A DNA stretch of 64,000 nucleotides, from NCBI RefSeq assembly GCF_000022145.1, contig NC_011891.1, positions 3,702,501 to 3,766,500 of the forward strand, read 5' to 3'. Below are positions 32,993 through 42,396 of the stretch, piece after piece; within the stretch, counting starts at the first letter, position 1; every line of letters begins with the position of its first letter. Origin of the DNA: Anaeromyxobacter dehalogenans 2CP-1. Its GTDB lineage: Bacteria > Myxococcota > Myxococcia > Myxococcales > Anaeromyxobacteraceae. The notes under the pieces were generated by a model. The model worked only from the letters and a program-made list of their open reading frames with translations, was not told where the DNA came from and did not search any database. A program made the translations under genes and the position numbers.

Positions 32993-33786
32993 AGCGCGCC
33001 CCGCACCGCCCACAGGTCGGGGAACGCCGGGGTGAACAGCGTCGTGCGCAGGTACTGCGCGCCCGCCGAGCCGCCCGTGCCCGGCTTGTCGCCGATGGTC
33101 CGCTCGACCATCTTCACGTGCCGGTAGCGCCACTCCTGCACGCCCTCGTCGAGGTCCACGAAGCGCTCGCACACCAGGGCCGCCTCGCCGTCGGCGCGGT
33201 ACACGTCCAGCAGCACGCGCTGCACCGCCTCGGACGGCTGGCGCCAGCCCGCCGCGCGCGCCTCGGGGACCGGCGGCGGCGCGAAGCCCTGGGTCGCGAG
33301 GTAGCGCAGGAGCGAGTCGAACAGCGACGGCGCCGCCATCGCCGCCGCGATCGGCGCGTGCCCCGGACCGCCCGGCGGATAGGGTGCGAGCATCCGCTCG
33401 TCCCGGCGCCCGAGCATCGCCTCCAGCACCCGGAACTGCGCCGACTGGAACCCGCTCGCCGCCTCCAGGCGGCTGCGGAACGCGGTGAACTGGCGCGGCG
33501 TCATCGTCTCGATGACGTCCACCTGGGACACGACGGTCTTCAGGATGGTGAGGACGCGCTTCAGCGTCGCGAGCGCGTGGCCGCCCTCGCCCCGGTGCAG
33601 CCGCTCCTGCAGGTGGGCCAGCTCGTGGACCACCTGCTTGAACCAGAGCTCGTAGACCTGGTGCACCACGATGAACAGCAGCTCGTCGTGCTCCTCGGAG
33701 CGCGGCCGCTGCGCCGAGAGGAGCTCGTCGAGCGCGAGGTACGAGCCGTAGGTCAGGGCCGCCGAGTGGGCCGAGGGATCGGTCAT
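32989..33786 (-). CDS. kynA: Tryptophan 2,3-dioxygenase
   Basis: 265 residues, normal for bacterial TDO. Family features include LTYGSYLALDELLSAQRP, EHDELLFIVVHQVYELWFKQVVHEL, LKRVLTILKTVVSQVDVIETMTP, FRSRLEAASGFQSAQFR, and WRYRHVKMVERTIGDKPGTGGSAG, whose His is the proximal heme ligand. It opens the indole ring of tryptophan to N-formylkynurenine. GGAGGA ribosome site. The kynurenine formamidase that should follow is not in this window. Confidence 0.95.
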   Translation of the reverse strand: MTDPSAHSAALTYGSYLALDELLSAQRPRSEEHDELLFIVVHQVYELWFKQVVHELAHLQERLHRGEGGHALATLKRVLTILKTVVSQVDVIETMTPRQFTAFRSRLEAASGFQSAQFRVLEAMLGRRDERMLAPYPPGGPGHAPIAAAMAAPSLFDSLLRYLATQGFAPPPVPEARAAGWRQPSEAVQRVLLDVYRADGEAALVCERFVDLDEGVQEWRYRHVKMVERTIGDKPGTGGSAGAQYLRTTLFTPAFPDLWAVRGAL

Positions 33787-33911
33787 GCGTCCTCCGGCGG
33801 GGATGCCTAACACGGGCCGGGGCGGTCCGCCCCGCCGCGCTCCGTCGGGGACGCGGCGCCGCCCAGCCCGACGTGCCGGCGCCCGTGGACGGCGCGCGCC
33901 GCGACGCGCAC

Positions 33912-33979
33912 CGTGAAGCTTTCCTGAACGGCCCATGCGCGATCCGCCCGTTTCGTGGCGCCGCGCGCGCGCGTAGCTT
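33912..33979 (+). promoter_or_regulatory. Shared LysR-regulon motif and promoter, site 1 (alcohol dehydrogenase)
   Basis: A 34-bp block at 33912-33945 starts CGTGAAGCTTTCCTGAACG and ends CATGCGCGATCC. It matches sites at 39202 (30 of 34) and 40289 (27 of 34). A promoter-like TTTCGT (33951-33956), 17-bp spacer, TAGCTT (33974-33979) follows, in the same spacing as at site 3. Confidence 0.75.
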
Positions 33980-34033
33980 CCTCCCCGCCGCCCGGCTCCC
34001 GGTGGAGCCGCGGCGAGCCCCGGAGGAAGCCAC

Positions 34034-35092
34034 ATGTTCCACGCCAAGGCGTACGCCGCCACCAGCCCGACGTCCCCGCTCGCAGCCACCACGATCCCGC
34101 GCCGCGACCCGACCCCGCGCGACGTCCAGATCGAGATCCTCTACTGCGGCATCTGCCACTCCGACCTGCACACCGTGCGCAACGAGTGGAGCAGCCTCGC
34201 GTCCACCGTCTACCCTTGCGTGCCGGGCCACGAGATCGTCGGCCGCGTCGCGAAGGTCGGCGCCGAGGTGACGCGGTTCGCGCCCGGCGACCTCGTCGGC
34301 GTCGGCTGCATGGTGGACTCCGACCGCACCTGCCCCGAGTGCCGGGCCGGCCTCGAGCAGTTCTGCGCGGGCCAGGTCCTCACCTACGGCGCGCCGGACA
34401 GGCACCTCGGCGGCGTGACCTACGGCGGCTACTCCGGCAGCGTCGTGGTGGACGAGCACTTCGTGCTGCACGTCCCCCCGAACCTCGATCCCGCCGCCGC
34501 CGCGCCGCTCCTGTGCGCCGGCATCACCACCTGGTCGCCGCTGCGGCACTGGGGCGTGAAGGAGGGCAAGAAGGTCGGCGTGGTCGGCCTGGGCGGGCTC
34601 GGCCACATGGGCGTGAAGTTCGCGCGCGCGCTCGGCGCGCACGTGGTCGTGTTCACGACCTCGCCCGGCAAGCGGGAGGACGCGCTCCGCCTCGGGGCGC
34701 ACGAGGTGGTCCTCTCCCGCGACGCGAACGAGATGCGCAAGCACGCCGGCAGCTTCGACTTCATCCTCGACGCGGTCGCCGCCGACCACGACCTCAACGC
34801 GTACGTGGCCCTGCTCCGCCGCGACGGCAACCTGACGCTCGTCGGCGCGCCGGAGAAGCCGCTCCCGGTCGCCGCGTTCGGCCTGCTCCTCGGCCGCCGC
34901 AGCATCTCCGGCTCGCCCATCGGCGGCATCGCCGAGACGCAGGAGATGCTCGACTTCTGCGGCTCGCACGGCATCACCGCCGACGTCGAGGTGATCCCGA
35001 TGCAGCAGGTGAACGAGGCCTACGAGCGGATGCTCCGCTCGGACGTGAAGTACCGCTTCTCGATCGACATGGCCTCGCTCCAGGCGGGGTGA
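34034..35092 (+). CDS. Zinc-dependent NAD(P) alcohol dehydrogenase, YahK/cinnamyl-type
   Basis: 352-residue medium-chain dehydrogenase. Catalytic zinc site C41 and H66 (GICHSDLH, VPGHEIVG), structural zinc cysteines C92/C100/C103/C111 or a close set, and coenzyme motif GLGGLGHMGVKFA. The family reduces aldehydes with NADPH and oxidises primary alcohols. GGAGG ribosome site 8 nt upstream. The shared motif upstream suggests LysR control together with the cupin gene at 40370. Confidence 0.92.
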   Translation: MFHAKAYAATSPTSPLAATTIPRRDPTPRDVQIEILYCGICHSDLHTVRNEWSSLASTVYPCVPGHEIVGRVAKVGAEVTRFAPGDLVGVGCMVDSDRTCPECRAGLEQFCAGQVLTYGAPDRHLGGVTYGGYSGSVVVDEHFVLHVPPNLDPAAAAPLLCAGITTWSPLRHWGVKEGKKVGVVGLGGLGHMGVKFARALGAHVVVFTTSPGKREDALRLGAHEVVLSRDANEMRKHAGSFDFILDAVAADHDLNAYVALLRRDGNLTLVGAPEKPLPVAAFGLLLGRRSISGSPIGGIAETQEMLDFCGSHGITADVEVIPMQQVNEAYERMLRSDVKYRFSIDMASLQAG

Positions 35093-35171
35093 AGGCCCGC
35101 GCCGGCTCCCGCGCGGCGGTAGGATCGCGCCGCCGGGGGCCCGGGCCCGCGGTGAGACGGAGGTCGCGACG

Positions 35172-35912
35172 ATGTCCCCGAAGCGCTCCAGGTCGTCCGG
35201 CCGTTCCGGGCGACCGTACGTCATCTGCCACATGGGCCCCTCGGTGGACGGGCGCATCGTCACCGACGGCTGGCCGCGGTCCGCGCGGCTGAGCGCCGAG
35301 TACGAACGGATCCACGCCGCGCTCGGCGCCGACGCCTGGATCATCGGTCGCATCTCCATGGCGCCGTACGCGGGACGGGCACCGCTCCCGGCGCGCGGGC
35401 CCCGGGCACGCGTCCCGCGCACCGACTTCATCGCGCGGGCCGAAGCGCCCTCGTACGCGATCGCCCTCGACCCTTCCGGCAGGCTGCGCTGGGAGTCGGG
35501 CGCCATCGACGCGGAGCACGCCGTCACGGTCCTGACCGAGCGGGTCCCGGACCGCTACCTCCGCTTCCTGCGCGACCGCGGCGTGTCGTACCTGTTCGGC
35601 GGCCGGGACCGGATCGACGTGCCGGCGGTCCTCGGGAAGCTGCGCGCGCGCCTCGGCATCCGCCGGCTGCTCCTCGAGGGCGGCGGCAAGATCAACGGGT
35701 CCTTCCTCGCCGCGGGCGTCATCGACGAGCTGAGCCTGCTCGTCGCCCCGGTGGCCGACGGGAGCGTCGGGACGCCCGCCCTGTTCGACGCGGGCGAGTC
35801 CGGGCCCAGGCTGCGCCTCCGGCTGCTCTCGGCGGAGCGCCGCCCCGGCGATCTGCTGTGGGTCCGGTACCGCGTCGTGAACGCGGCCGCCCCGGCCCGC
35901 GGCCGCCCCTGA
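35172..35912 (+). CDS. RibD C-terminal/dihydrofolate-reductase-like protein
   Basis: 246 residues. YVICHMGPSVDGRIVTDGWP, ADAWIIGRISM and IRRLLLEGGGKINGSFLAAGVIDELSLLVAPV are the signature of the RibD reductase domain. Stand-alone members often have uncharacterised NADPH-dependent roles. It lacks the deaminase half of RibD. The first ~14 residues are a basic, Ser-rich extension. Convergent with the ABC permease gene. Confidence 0.82.
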   Translation: MSPKRSRSSGRSGRPYVICHMGPSVDGRIVTDGWPRSARLSAEYERIHAALGADAWIIGRISMAPYAGRAPLPARGPRARVPRTDFIARAEAPSYAIALDPSGRLRWESGAIDAEHAVTVLTERVPDRYLRFLRDRGVSYLFGGRDRIDVPAVLGKLRARLGIRRLLLEGGGKINGSFLAAGVIDELSLLVAPVADGSVGTPALFDAGESGPRLRLRLLSAERRPGDLLWVRYRVVNAAAPARGRP

Positions 35913-35928
35913 CGCGCGGCAGCCGCCG

Positions 35929-36741
35929 TCAGCTCACCGTCTCGGCGCTGTACCGCGCCAGCAACCCGGTGCGGACCGCGTACCGGTAGACGCGGACGAA
36001 CGCCCACCCCGCGAGCACGATGGTCCCGGCCGCCAGCAGCGCTCCCTGCCCGAGCGCGGTCCACGCCACCGGCCGGCCGGCGGTGAGCGCGCGCAGCTGC
36101 TCGAACACGTACGACGGCGCGAGCAGCCAGGACACGGCCTGCATCCAGCGCGGCAGCGTGGCGATGGGGTAGAACACGCCCACGAACGGCGAGAGCACCG
36201 CCGGGATGGGCCAGATCAGCCACTCGGCCGCCGGGCCGAGGCGCAGCACGATGGCGCAGCCCAGGATCCCGAGCGCGATCCCGAACATGAACAGGATCAG
36301 CAGCGCCGGGACGATGGCGAGCCCGTAGGCGACGAACGAGAGCCCGAACGCCGCCGTGGCGAGGCCGAGCATGACCGCGAGCCCGAGCGTGCTCGTGAGC
36401 ACGCTCGACACCACCAGGCCCGAGACGTACTCGCCGGTAGTGATGGGGGTCGCGAACACGTTCAGGAAGTTGCGCGACCACACGTCCTCGAAGAACGCCA
36501 TCGTCACGCCGTGCATCACCCGCGAGAAGAAGTCCCAGAGCAGGACGGCGCCCAGGAGCATCGGGACGAAGTCGAGCCCCGACGCGGCGACCTGGTTCAG
36601 GTAGCGGGAGATGAAGCCCCAGAGCACCACGTCGATCGCCACCCAGGCGAACAGCGGCAGGATCCGCGCCGGGCTCCCGCGCAGCAGGTACGCCTGCCGC
36701 AGCACGACCGCCGACACCCGCCGGACGCGCGACGCGATCAC
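35929..36741 (-). CDS. ABC-2 type exporter permease
   Basis: 270 residues, six predicted membrane helices, ABC-2 family (NFLNVFATPITTGEYVSGLVVSSVLTSTLGLAVML, SPFVGVFYPIATLPRWMQAVSWLLAPSYVFEQLR). GTG start overlapping the ATPase stop (GTGA). Third gene of an antiporter-ATPase-permease operon. Substrate unknown; drug- or polysaccharide-type exporters share the fold. Confidence 0.88.
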   Translation of the reverse strand: MIASRVRRVSAVVLRQAYLLRGSPARILPLFAWVAIDVVLWGFISRYLNQVAASGLDFVPMLLGAVLLWDFFSRVMHGVTMAFFEDVWSRNFLNVFATPITTGEYVSGLVVSSVLTSTLGLAVMLGLATAAFGLSFVAYGLAIVPALLILFMFGIALGILGCAIVLRLGPAAEWLIWPIPAVLSPFVGVFYPIATLPRWMQAVSWLLAPSYVFEQLRALTAGRPVAWTALGQGALLAAGTIVLAGWAFVRVYRYAVRTGLLARYSAETVS

Positions 36742-37490
36742 GGCTGCTCCAGCGCGAGCGGCTCGCGCGCGACGGTGATGAACAGGTCCTCGAGCGAGGC
36801 GCGCCCGTGCTCGCCCGGCAGCGTGCGCGGGTCGCCCTCCAGCAGGATCCGGCCGTGGGACAGGAACAGCACGCGGTCGCAGACCTCCTCGACCTCGCGC
36901 ATGTTGTGCGAGGTCCACAGCACGCCCTGCCCCTCGCGCGCGGCGACGCCGCGGATCCGGACCCGCAGCTCGCGCGCCACGGCCGGGTCGAGGGACGCGG
37001 TCGGCTCGTCGAGCAGGAGGAGCCGCGGCGCGTTCAGCATCGCCTTCGCGATGGTGACCCGCGACTGCTCGCCCGACGAGAGGACGCCGGTCTTCGTGTC
37101 GCGGAACGGGACGAGGTCCAGCTCCGCGAGCAGCGCCTCCACGCGGGCGCGGACGTCGCGGACGCCGTAGAGGAGCCCGAACACCGTCAGGTTCTGCGAG
37201 ACCGTCAGGTTCCCGGGCAGCGGCGCGTACACCGCCGCGAAGCTGGTGCGCGCGAGCGCCTCCGAGCGCCGCCGCGCCAGGTCGACGCCGTCGATCCAGA
37301 TCCCGCCGGAGGTCGGCGCCAGCACGCCCAGGATCATGCTGATGGTGGTGGTCTTGCCCGCGCCGTTCGGGCCGAGCAGCCCGACGATCTCGCCGGGCGC
37401 GACGTGGAACGTGATCCCGTCCACGGCCGGAGTCGCGCCGTAGGCCTTGCACAGCCGCTCGACGCGCAGGATGGGGCCGTGCCGGGTCAC
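36738..37490 (-). CDS. ABC transporter ATP-binding protein
   Basis: 250 residues with Walker A GPNGAGKTT, a signature-like LSSGEQSRVTIAKAML, Walker B LLLLDEPTASLDP and H-loop TSHNM. DrrA/CcmA-like exporter subfamily. The GTG start overlaps the antiporter stop, and its own stop overlaps the permease start, so all three are translationally linked. Confidence 0.92.
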   Translation of the reverse strand: MTRHGPILRVERLCKAYGATPAVDGITFHVAPGEIVGLLGPNGAGKTTTISMILGVLAPTSGGIWIDGVDLARRRSEALARTSFAAVYAPLPGNLTVSQNLTVFGLLYGVRDVRARVEALLAELDLVPFRDTKTGVLSSGEQSRVTIAKAMLNAPRLLLLDEPTASLDPAVARELRVRIRGVAAREGQGVLWTSHNMREVEEVCDRVLFLSHGRILLEGDPRTLPGEHGRASLEDLFITVAREPLALEQP

Positions 37491-39118
37491 GAGGCCTCCG
37501 GCGCCTCGTCGCGGGCCAGCCGCCGCAGGCCCAGCTCCTCGAGATCCAGCTCCTCCTCGACGCGCTGGAACGCCGCGTCCCCGATCGTACCCTCGGCGCG
37601 CAGCGACAGGAGCCGCCCGCGCTCCGCCTCCACCGCCCGGCGCGCCACGGCGGCGCCCTGGGTGCGCGGCGGCCCACCGTCGGCCTCGCCCGCGGGCGCC
37701 TCCGCGGCCCCGCCGCGCAGCTCCGCCTCGGCGCCGCGGAGCATCACCTCGTAGCGGTGCCGCAGCACGCGCGAGAGCTCGTCACCCGCCGCGCCGTCGG
37801 TCGCCGACAGGCCGGCGCGCAGCGTCTCGACGCGCGCGAGCCGGACCTCCCGATCGACCGAGCGATCTCCCTCGAGCCGCAGCGCGCGCAGCAGGGGGCG
37901 GAGCGTCATCCCCTGCAGGACCAGCGTCCCGAGCACCACCGCGAACGCGGTGAACACGACCAGGTCCCGGTGCGGGAACGCCGGCGCGCCCCGGCCGCCG
38001 GTGGGCAACGCCAGCGCCGCGGCGAGCGTCACGATGCCGCGCATGCCGCACCAGCCGACCACCGCGGCGCCGCGCGGCGAGAGCCCGATCGCGTCCGGCC
38101 GCTCCGGCGCCCCGTCGCACGCTGGGCGGCAGCGCAGCCGACTCACGGCGGCCGTGGCGGACACCCACGCGATGCGCGCCACGATGGCGGCGAGGCCCAC
38201 CGCCCCCGCCACGCCGGCGTACCGGAGGAGCGTGGCCGCGTCGATCCGCCCCAGGATCGCCTTCAGCTGGAAGCCGACCAGGATGAACGCGAGGACGTTC
38301 AGCACGAAGACCGCGAATCCCCAGACGGCATACGACGGGATGCGGACGCGCGCGGCCATCTGCCCCGCGGCGCGCTGGGCGCTCGCCATGGCGAAGACGA
38401 CGACGGTGAGGATGCCCGAGAGGTGGAGCCGCTCGGCGAGCATCCAGACCGCGAACGTCCCGCAGAACTGGACCACCACGGCGATGGGCACGTCCTCGAT
38501 GCGCGCGATGAGCGGCGGGATCACGCGGGCGAGCGCGTACCCGAGCGCCACGCTCCCCACCGTCGCGACCAGCAGCAGCGGCAGCGCCTCGAGCGGCGAG
38601 AGCGCGCCCGCCACCGCCGCGCCCACCGCCAGGCGGTAGACGAGGAGCGCGCTGGCGTCGTTGAACAGGCTCTCGCCCTCGAGGATCACCATGAGGCGGT
38701 GCGGCGGGCGGAGCTGCCCGAGCACCGCGGTCGCGGCCGCCGCGTCCGGGGGCGCCACGATGGCGCCGAGCGCCACCGCCACCGCCCAGGGCATGCCGGG
38801 CACGAGCGCGCGGGCGACCACCGCCACCACCACCACCGTCAGCGCGACCGCGCCGACCGCAAGGCCGGCCACGGTGCGCCAGCTCGCCCGCAGGTCGCGC
38901 TGGGACGCGTCGTAGGCCGCGTCGAGCAGCACCGGCGCGACGAACAGCGTCAGCGCAAGGTCCGGCTCGAGGACCAGCGTCGGCGTGCCCGGCACGAGCG
39001 CGAGCGCCGCGCCTGCGAGCGCCACCAGCGCCGGGTACGGCGTCCCGATCCGCCGGGACAGGGCGGTGAGGGCCGCGCCGGCGAGGAGCAGGCCGATGAT
39101 GATCTCGAAGACGAGCAT
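37487..39118 (-). CDS. CPA1-family Na+/H+ antiporter
   Basis: 543 residues with about twelve hydrophobic segments up to residue 410 and a charged cytoplasmic tail. Typical motifs are ALGAIVAPPDAAAATAVL, EGESLFNDASALLVYRL (the ND pair of the ion site) and GMRGIVTLAAALALP. The tail holds EVMLRGAEAELRGGAAEA and LRAEGTIGDAAFQRVEEELDLEELGLRR, as in YjcE/NhaP-like proteins. It heads the operon and is divergent from the LysR gene with regulon site 2 between them. Confidence 0.9.
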   Translation of the reverse strand: MLVFEIIIGLLLAGAALTALSRRIGTPYPALVALAGAALALVPGTPTLVLEPDLALTLFVAPVLLDAAYDASQRDLRASWRTVAGLAVGAVALTVVVVAVVARALVPGMPWAVAVALGAIVAPPDAAAATAVLGQLRPPHRLMVILEGESLFNDASALLVYRLAVGAAVAGALSPLEALPLLLVATVGSVALGYALARVIPPLIARIEDVPIAVVVQFCGTFAVWMLAERLHLSGILTVVVFAMASAQRAAGQMAARVRIPSYAVWGFAVFVLNVLAFILVGFQLKAILGRIDAATLLRYAGVAGAVGLAAIVARIAWVSATAAVSRLRCRPACDGAPERPDAIGLSPRGAAVVGWCGMRGIVTLAAALALPTGGRGAPAFPHRDLVVFTAFAVVLGTLVLQGMTLRPLLRALRLEGDRSVDREVRLARVETLRAGLSATDGAAGDELSRVLRHRYEVMLRGAEAELRGGAAEAPAGEADGGPPRTQGAAVARRAVEAERGRLLSLRAEGTIGDAAFQRVEEELDLEELGLRRLARDEAPEAS

Positions 39119-39201
39119 TCGGGCCGGACGCCCCCGATGCCGGCCACCCGCGGCGGGCACGTCCTCCGCCACCATTCTGTCGCGAGTCGCTCCCGCCGTG
39201 C

Positions 39202-39235
39202 CGTGAAGATTTCCCGAACGCCCCATGCGCGTTCC
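39202..39235. promoter_or_regulatory. Shared LysR-regulon motif, site 2 (LysR/antiporter divergent region)
   Basis: Begins CGTGAAGATTTCCCGAACG and ends CATGCGCGTTCC; matches site 1 at 30 of 34 positions. It is 84 bp from the antiporter start and 88 bp from the LysR start, the classical place for LysR binding. Downstream TAGGAT at 39274-39279 may be a -10 for lysR. Confidence 0.72.
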
Positions 39236-39322
39236 GGGGCACCGACGCTCCCCCGTCGGCCGAAAGAGGATCGTAGGATCCCGGCGGCCGCACCGGCGCC
39301 GGCAAGGAGGAGGACGCGCACC

Positions 39323-40240
39323 ATGGCCTTCACACCGCTCAACGCGCTCAACGCGTTCATCGCGGTCGCCCGTCGCCGCAGCTTCGCCGCGGCCGCGCGG
39401 CACCTCGGCGTCTCCACGTCGGCCCTCAGCCAGTCCGTCCGGCAGCTCGAGACACGCCTCGGCGTCACGCTCCTCACGCGGACGTCGCGCACCGTGGCCC
39501 TCACCGACGCGGGGCAGCGCCTGCTCGAGAACGCGGGGGCGGCGGTGGACCAGGCGCTGGAATCGCTGAAGACCGTGTCCGTCCGGCCCGGCGAGGTCAC
39601 CGGCCGCGTGCGGCTCACCGTGCCCAGCACCGCGGTCACGCCCGTGCTCGCCCGGCTCCTGCCGCGGTTCATCGAGCGACACCCCAGGGTGGAGGTCGAG
39701 GTGCAGGTGGAGAGCCGGTTCGTGAACATCATCGCCGAAGGGCTCGACGCCGGCATCCGGCTGAGCGAATCCATCGAGCGCGACATGGTCCAGGTGCGGC
39801 TCACCGAGCCCGGCCGCTTCGTCGTGGTCGGCGCGCCCTCCTACCTCGCGCGGCGCGGCACGCCGGAGAAGCCACAGGATCTCCTGCAGCACGACTGCAT
39901 CTGCATCCGCTCCAGCGTGCACGGGGCGAGGTACGCCTGGGAGCTCGAGCGCGGAAAGAAGTCCTGGCGCGTCCCGGTCCAGGGGACGGTGACCACGAAC
40001 GATCCGGTGCTGATGCACGCCCTGGCCGTCGCCGGCGTGGGCCTGCTCTACTCGTTCGAGCCCGAGGTCGCTGACGACCTGCGCAGCGGGCGGCTCCGGC
40101 TCGTGCTCGAGCCCTACGCCGCGGCGGTGCCGGGCTTCTTCCTCTACTTCCCCAGCCGCGCGCAGGTGTCCCCGGCGCTCCGGGCCTTCGTGGACGTCGC
40201 CCGCGAGGTGGCGGGGCAGTCGAGGACGCGGGCGGGCTGA
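39323..40240 (+). CDS. LysR family regulator, predicted owner of the 34-bp motif
   Basis: 305 residues. Helix-turn-helix at about residues 20-42 (SFAAAARHLGVSTSALSQSVRQLETRLGVTLLTRTSR), effector domain 92-300. It belongs to the YafC/DmlR-like branch that often controls aldehyde reductases and quinone oxidoreductases. AAGGAGG ribosome site 10-16 nt upstream. The repeated motif at its own promoter and at two oxidoreductase-type genes predicts it regulates them. Confidence 0.92.
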   Translation: MAFTPLNALNAFIAVARRRSFAAAARHLGVSTSALSQSVRQLETRLGVTLLTRTSRTVALTDAGQRLLENAGAAVDQALESLKTVSVRPGEVTGRVRLTVPSTAVTPVLARLLPRFIERHPRVEVEVQVESRFVNIIAEGLDAGIRLSESIERDMVQVRLTEPGRFVVVGAPSYLARRGTPEKPQDLLQHDCICIRSSVHGARYAWELERGKKSWRVPVQGTVTTNDPVLMHALAVAGVGLLYSFEPEVADDLRSGRLRLVLEPYAAAVPGFFLYFPSRAQVSPALRAFVDVAREVAGQSRTRAG

Positions 40241-40288
40241 TCCGCGCCGGCGCTCGCCGCGGCGTTCGCGCGTTCCGCGCGACCGCCA

Positions 40289-40356
40289 CGTGAAGGCTTC
40301 CTTCACGCCTCATGCGCGTTCCTCCCGTTTCGCCGCGACTCGCCCGCGCGTAGGTT
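40289..40356 (+). promoter_or_regulatory. Shared LysR-regulon motif and promoter, site 3 (cupin gene)
   Basis: The 34-bp block (40289-40322) contains a perfect inverted repeat GTGAAG-GCTTC-CTTCAC, suggesting the binding half-sites. The promoter TTTCGC (40328-40333), 17 bp, TAGGTT (40351-40356) follows, 13 bp before the start codon, so the message may be nearly leaderless. Confidence 0.75.
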
Positions 40357-40369
40357 CCCGCCCGTCGCC

Positions 40370-40891
40370 ATGAACGTCCTCGCCACCGCCGCCTCGCTGC
40401 TCCTCCTGTCCCCGCCGTCCGCGCCCGCTGCCCGGGCCACGGCACCACGATCGGCCGACGCCTCGCGGACGGCGCCCGCCGGAGGTCCGACGCAGATGCG
40501 CATCACACGTGCAGGCACGCAGGTTTCGCAGAAGGGACCGGCCGATTGGTTCACCGGCACGGTCCGGGTGGACATGCTGTTCCAGGCGAACGATCCGGCG
40601 CGGGCCAGCGGCGGCCAGGTCACGTTCGAGCCGGGCGCCCGCACCGCGTGGCACACCCACCCGCTCGGCCAGACCCTGATCGTCACCTCCGGCGCCGGCC
40701 GCGTGCAGCAGTGGCGCGGTCCCATCGAGGAGCTCCGGCCCGGCGACGTGGTGTGGATCCCGCCCGGCGTGAAGCATTGGCACGGCGCCGCGCCCGCGAC
40801 CGCGATGACGCACCTGGCGATCCAGGAGGCGCTGGACGGGAAGGCCGCCGACTGGATGGAGAAGGTCACCGACGAGCAGTACGCACCGTGA
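40370..40891 (+). CDS. Exported cupin, mandelonitrile-lyase-like
   Basis: 173 residues with a signal-like N-terminus ([19 protein letters not shown]) and a single cupin barrel: [28 protein letters not shown] and [32 protein letters not shown]. The metal-binding His set (HTH, later H and H) is complete. Closely follows the bacterial metal-dependent cupins annotated as (R)-hydroxynitrile lyases. The natural reaction is uncertain. Co-regulation with an alcohol dehydrogenase is predicted. Confidence 0.85.
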   Translation: MNVLATAASLLLLSPPSAPAARATAPRSADASRTAPAGGPTQMRITRAGTQVSQKGPADWFTGTVRVDMLFQANDPARASGGQVTFEPGARTAWHTHPLGQTLIVTSGAGRVQQWRGPIEELRPGDVVWIPPGVKHWHGAAPATAMTHLAIQEALDGKAADWMEKVTDEQYAP

Positions 40892-41023
40892 ATCAGGGCC
40901 GCCGGCGCCGCCGCCCGGACCCCGCCGGAGAGGGGACCTCTCCCGAGCCGGCCCGCCCTGCCCGACGTCCGCTAGCATCGCGTGCACCCTCGAGACCCGG
41001 CTCACGGGTGGAGCGAGAACCCG

Positions 41024-42286
41024 ATGGCGAACGCGCAAGATCCCGGCGGACTCCTCGCCACGCTCGACGCATTGCTCCCGGACCTGGAGAGCCTCTACAC
41101 CGACCTCCACGCGCACCCCGAGCTCTCGATGCAGGAGACCCGCACCGCGGCGATCGCGGCGGACCGGCTTCGCGCCGCCGGCTACGAGGTGACCACCGGC
41201 ATCGGGAAGACCGGCGTCGTCGGCCTGCTTCGCAACCGCGATGGTCCCACGGTGATGCTCCGCGCCGACATGGACGCGCTGCCGGTGAAGGAGCTGACCG
41301 GGCTCCCGTACGCGAGCACCGTCACGGCGACCGACGCGGAGGGCAGGAACGTCCCGGTGATGCACGCCTGCGGCCACGACATGCACGTGGCGTGGCTCGC
41401 CGGAGCGGCGACGTTGTTCGGGCGCGCCCGCACCGCGTGGCGGGGGACGCTGCTCACGGTGTTCCAGCCGGCCGAGGAGATCGCCACCGGCGCGCAGGCG
41501 ATGATCGACGACGGGCTGTTCACGCGCTTTCCCAGGCCCGACGTGGTGCTCGGTCAGCACGTCATGGTCGGCGCGGCGGGCGTGCTGGGCTGGCGCGCCG
41601 GCGTCATGACCTCCGCGGGCGACAGCCTGCAGATCCGGCTGTTCGGGCGCGGGGCGCACGGCTCGATGCCCCAGGCCAGCATCGACCCGGTGGTGATGGC
41701 GGCCGCCACCGTGCTCCGCCTCCAGACGATCGTCTCCCGCGAGCTGGCCGCGAGCGAGGCGGCCGTCGTCACCGTGGGCGCCCTGCAGGCCGGCACCAAG
41801 GAGAACGTCATCCCCGACGAGGCGCTCATCAAGCTGAACGTGCGCACGTTCGACGAGGGCGTGCGAACGCGCGTGCTCGCCGCCATCGAGCGGATCGTGA
41901 AGGCCGAGGCGGCCGCGTCGGGGGCGCCCAGGCCGCCCGAGATCACGCCGCTCGATCGCTACGGCGCCGTCGTGAACGACGCCGAGGCGACCCGTCGCGT
42001 CGTCGAGGCGTTCCACCGGAGCTTCCCGGCGGAGCGCGTGCAGGAGGTGGCGCCGACGTCCGCGAGCGAGGACTTCGGCTGCTTCGGCGCCCAGTGGCAC
42101 GTGCCCGCCGTGTTCTGGTTCGTGGGCGGGACCGATCCGGAGTCCTACCGCAACGCCCGGGCGGCGGGCCGGCTGGGAGAGCTCCCCACCAACCACAACC
42201 CGCGCTTCGCGCCGGTGCTGCACCCGACGCTGCGCACCGGCGTCGAGGCCGCGGTGTCGGCCGCGATGGGCTGGCTCGCGCCGTGA
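41024..42286 (+). CDS. M20D family amidohydrolase/carboxypeptidase
   Basis: 420 residues from ATG 41024; a GTG at 40982 is the alternative. Signature motifs: LHAHPELSMQE, VMLRADMDALPVKE, HACGHDMHVAWL (metal cysteine/His), FQPAEEIATGAQAM and APTSASEDFGCF. The GAHGSMPQASIDP segment is the dimerisation domain. Cleaves N-acyl or N-aminobenzoyl amino acids such as hippurate. 133 bp downstream of the cupin gene, possibly cotranscribed. Confidence 0.92.
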   Translation: MANAQDPGGLLATLDALLPDLESLYTDLHAHPELSMQETRTAAIAADRLRAAGYEVTTGIGKTGVVGLLRNRDGPTVMLRADMDALPVKELTGLPYASTVTATDAEGRNVPVMHACGHDMHVAWLAGAATLFGRARTAWRGTLLTVFQPAEEIATGAQAMIDDGLFTRFPRPDVVLGQHVMVGAAGVLGWRAGVMTSAGDSLQIRLFGRGAHGSMPQASIDPVVMAAATVLRLQTIVSRELAASEAAVVTVGALQAGTKENVIPDEALIKLNVRTFDEGVRTRVLAAIERIVKAEAAASGAPRPPEITPLDRYGAVVNDAEATRRVVEAFHRSFPAERVQEVAPTSASEDFGCFGAQWHVPAVFWFVGGTDPESYRNARAAGRLGELPTNHNPRFAPVLHPTLRTGVEAAVSAAMGWLAP

Positions 42287-42396
42287 CCGCCCCGGGCCAG
42301 TCCGGCCCGTGACGCGGCGGGCGGCCAGCGGGTGCACGTGAGCCGATCGGTCTCGGCGCCGCGGCCATCCACCGCGGAACGGCCTCCAGCGCACGG

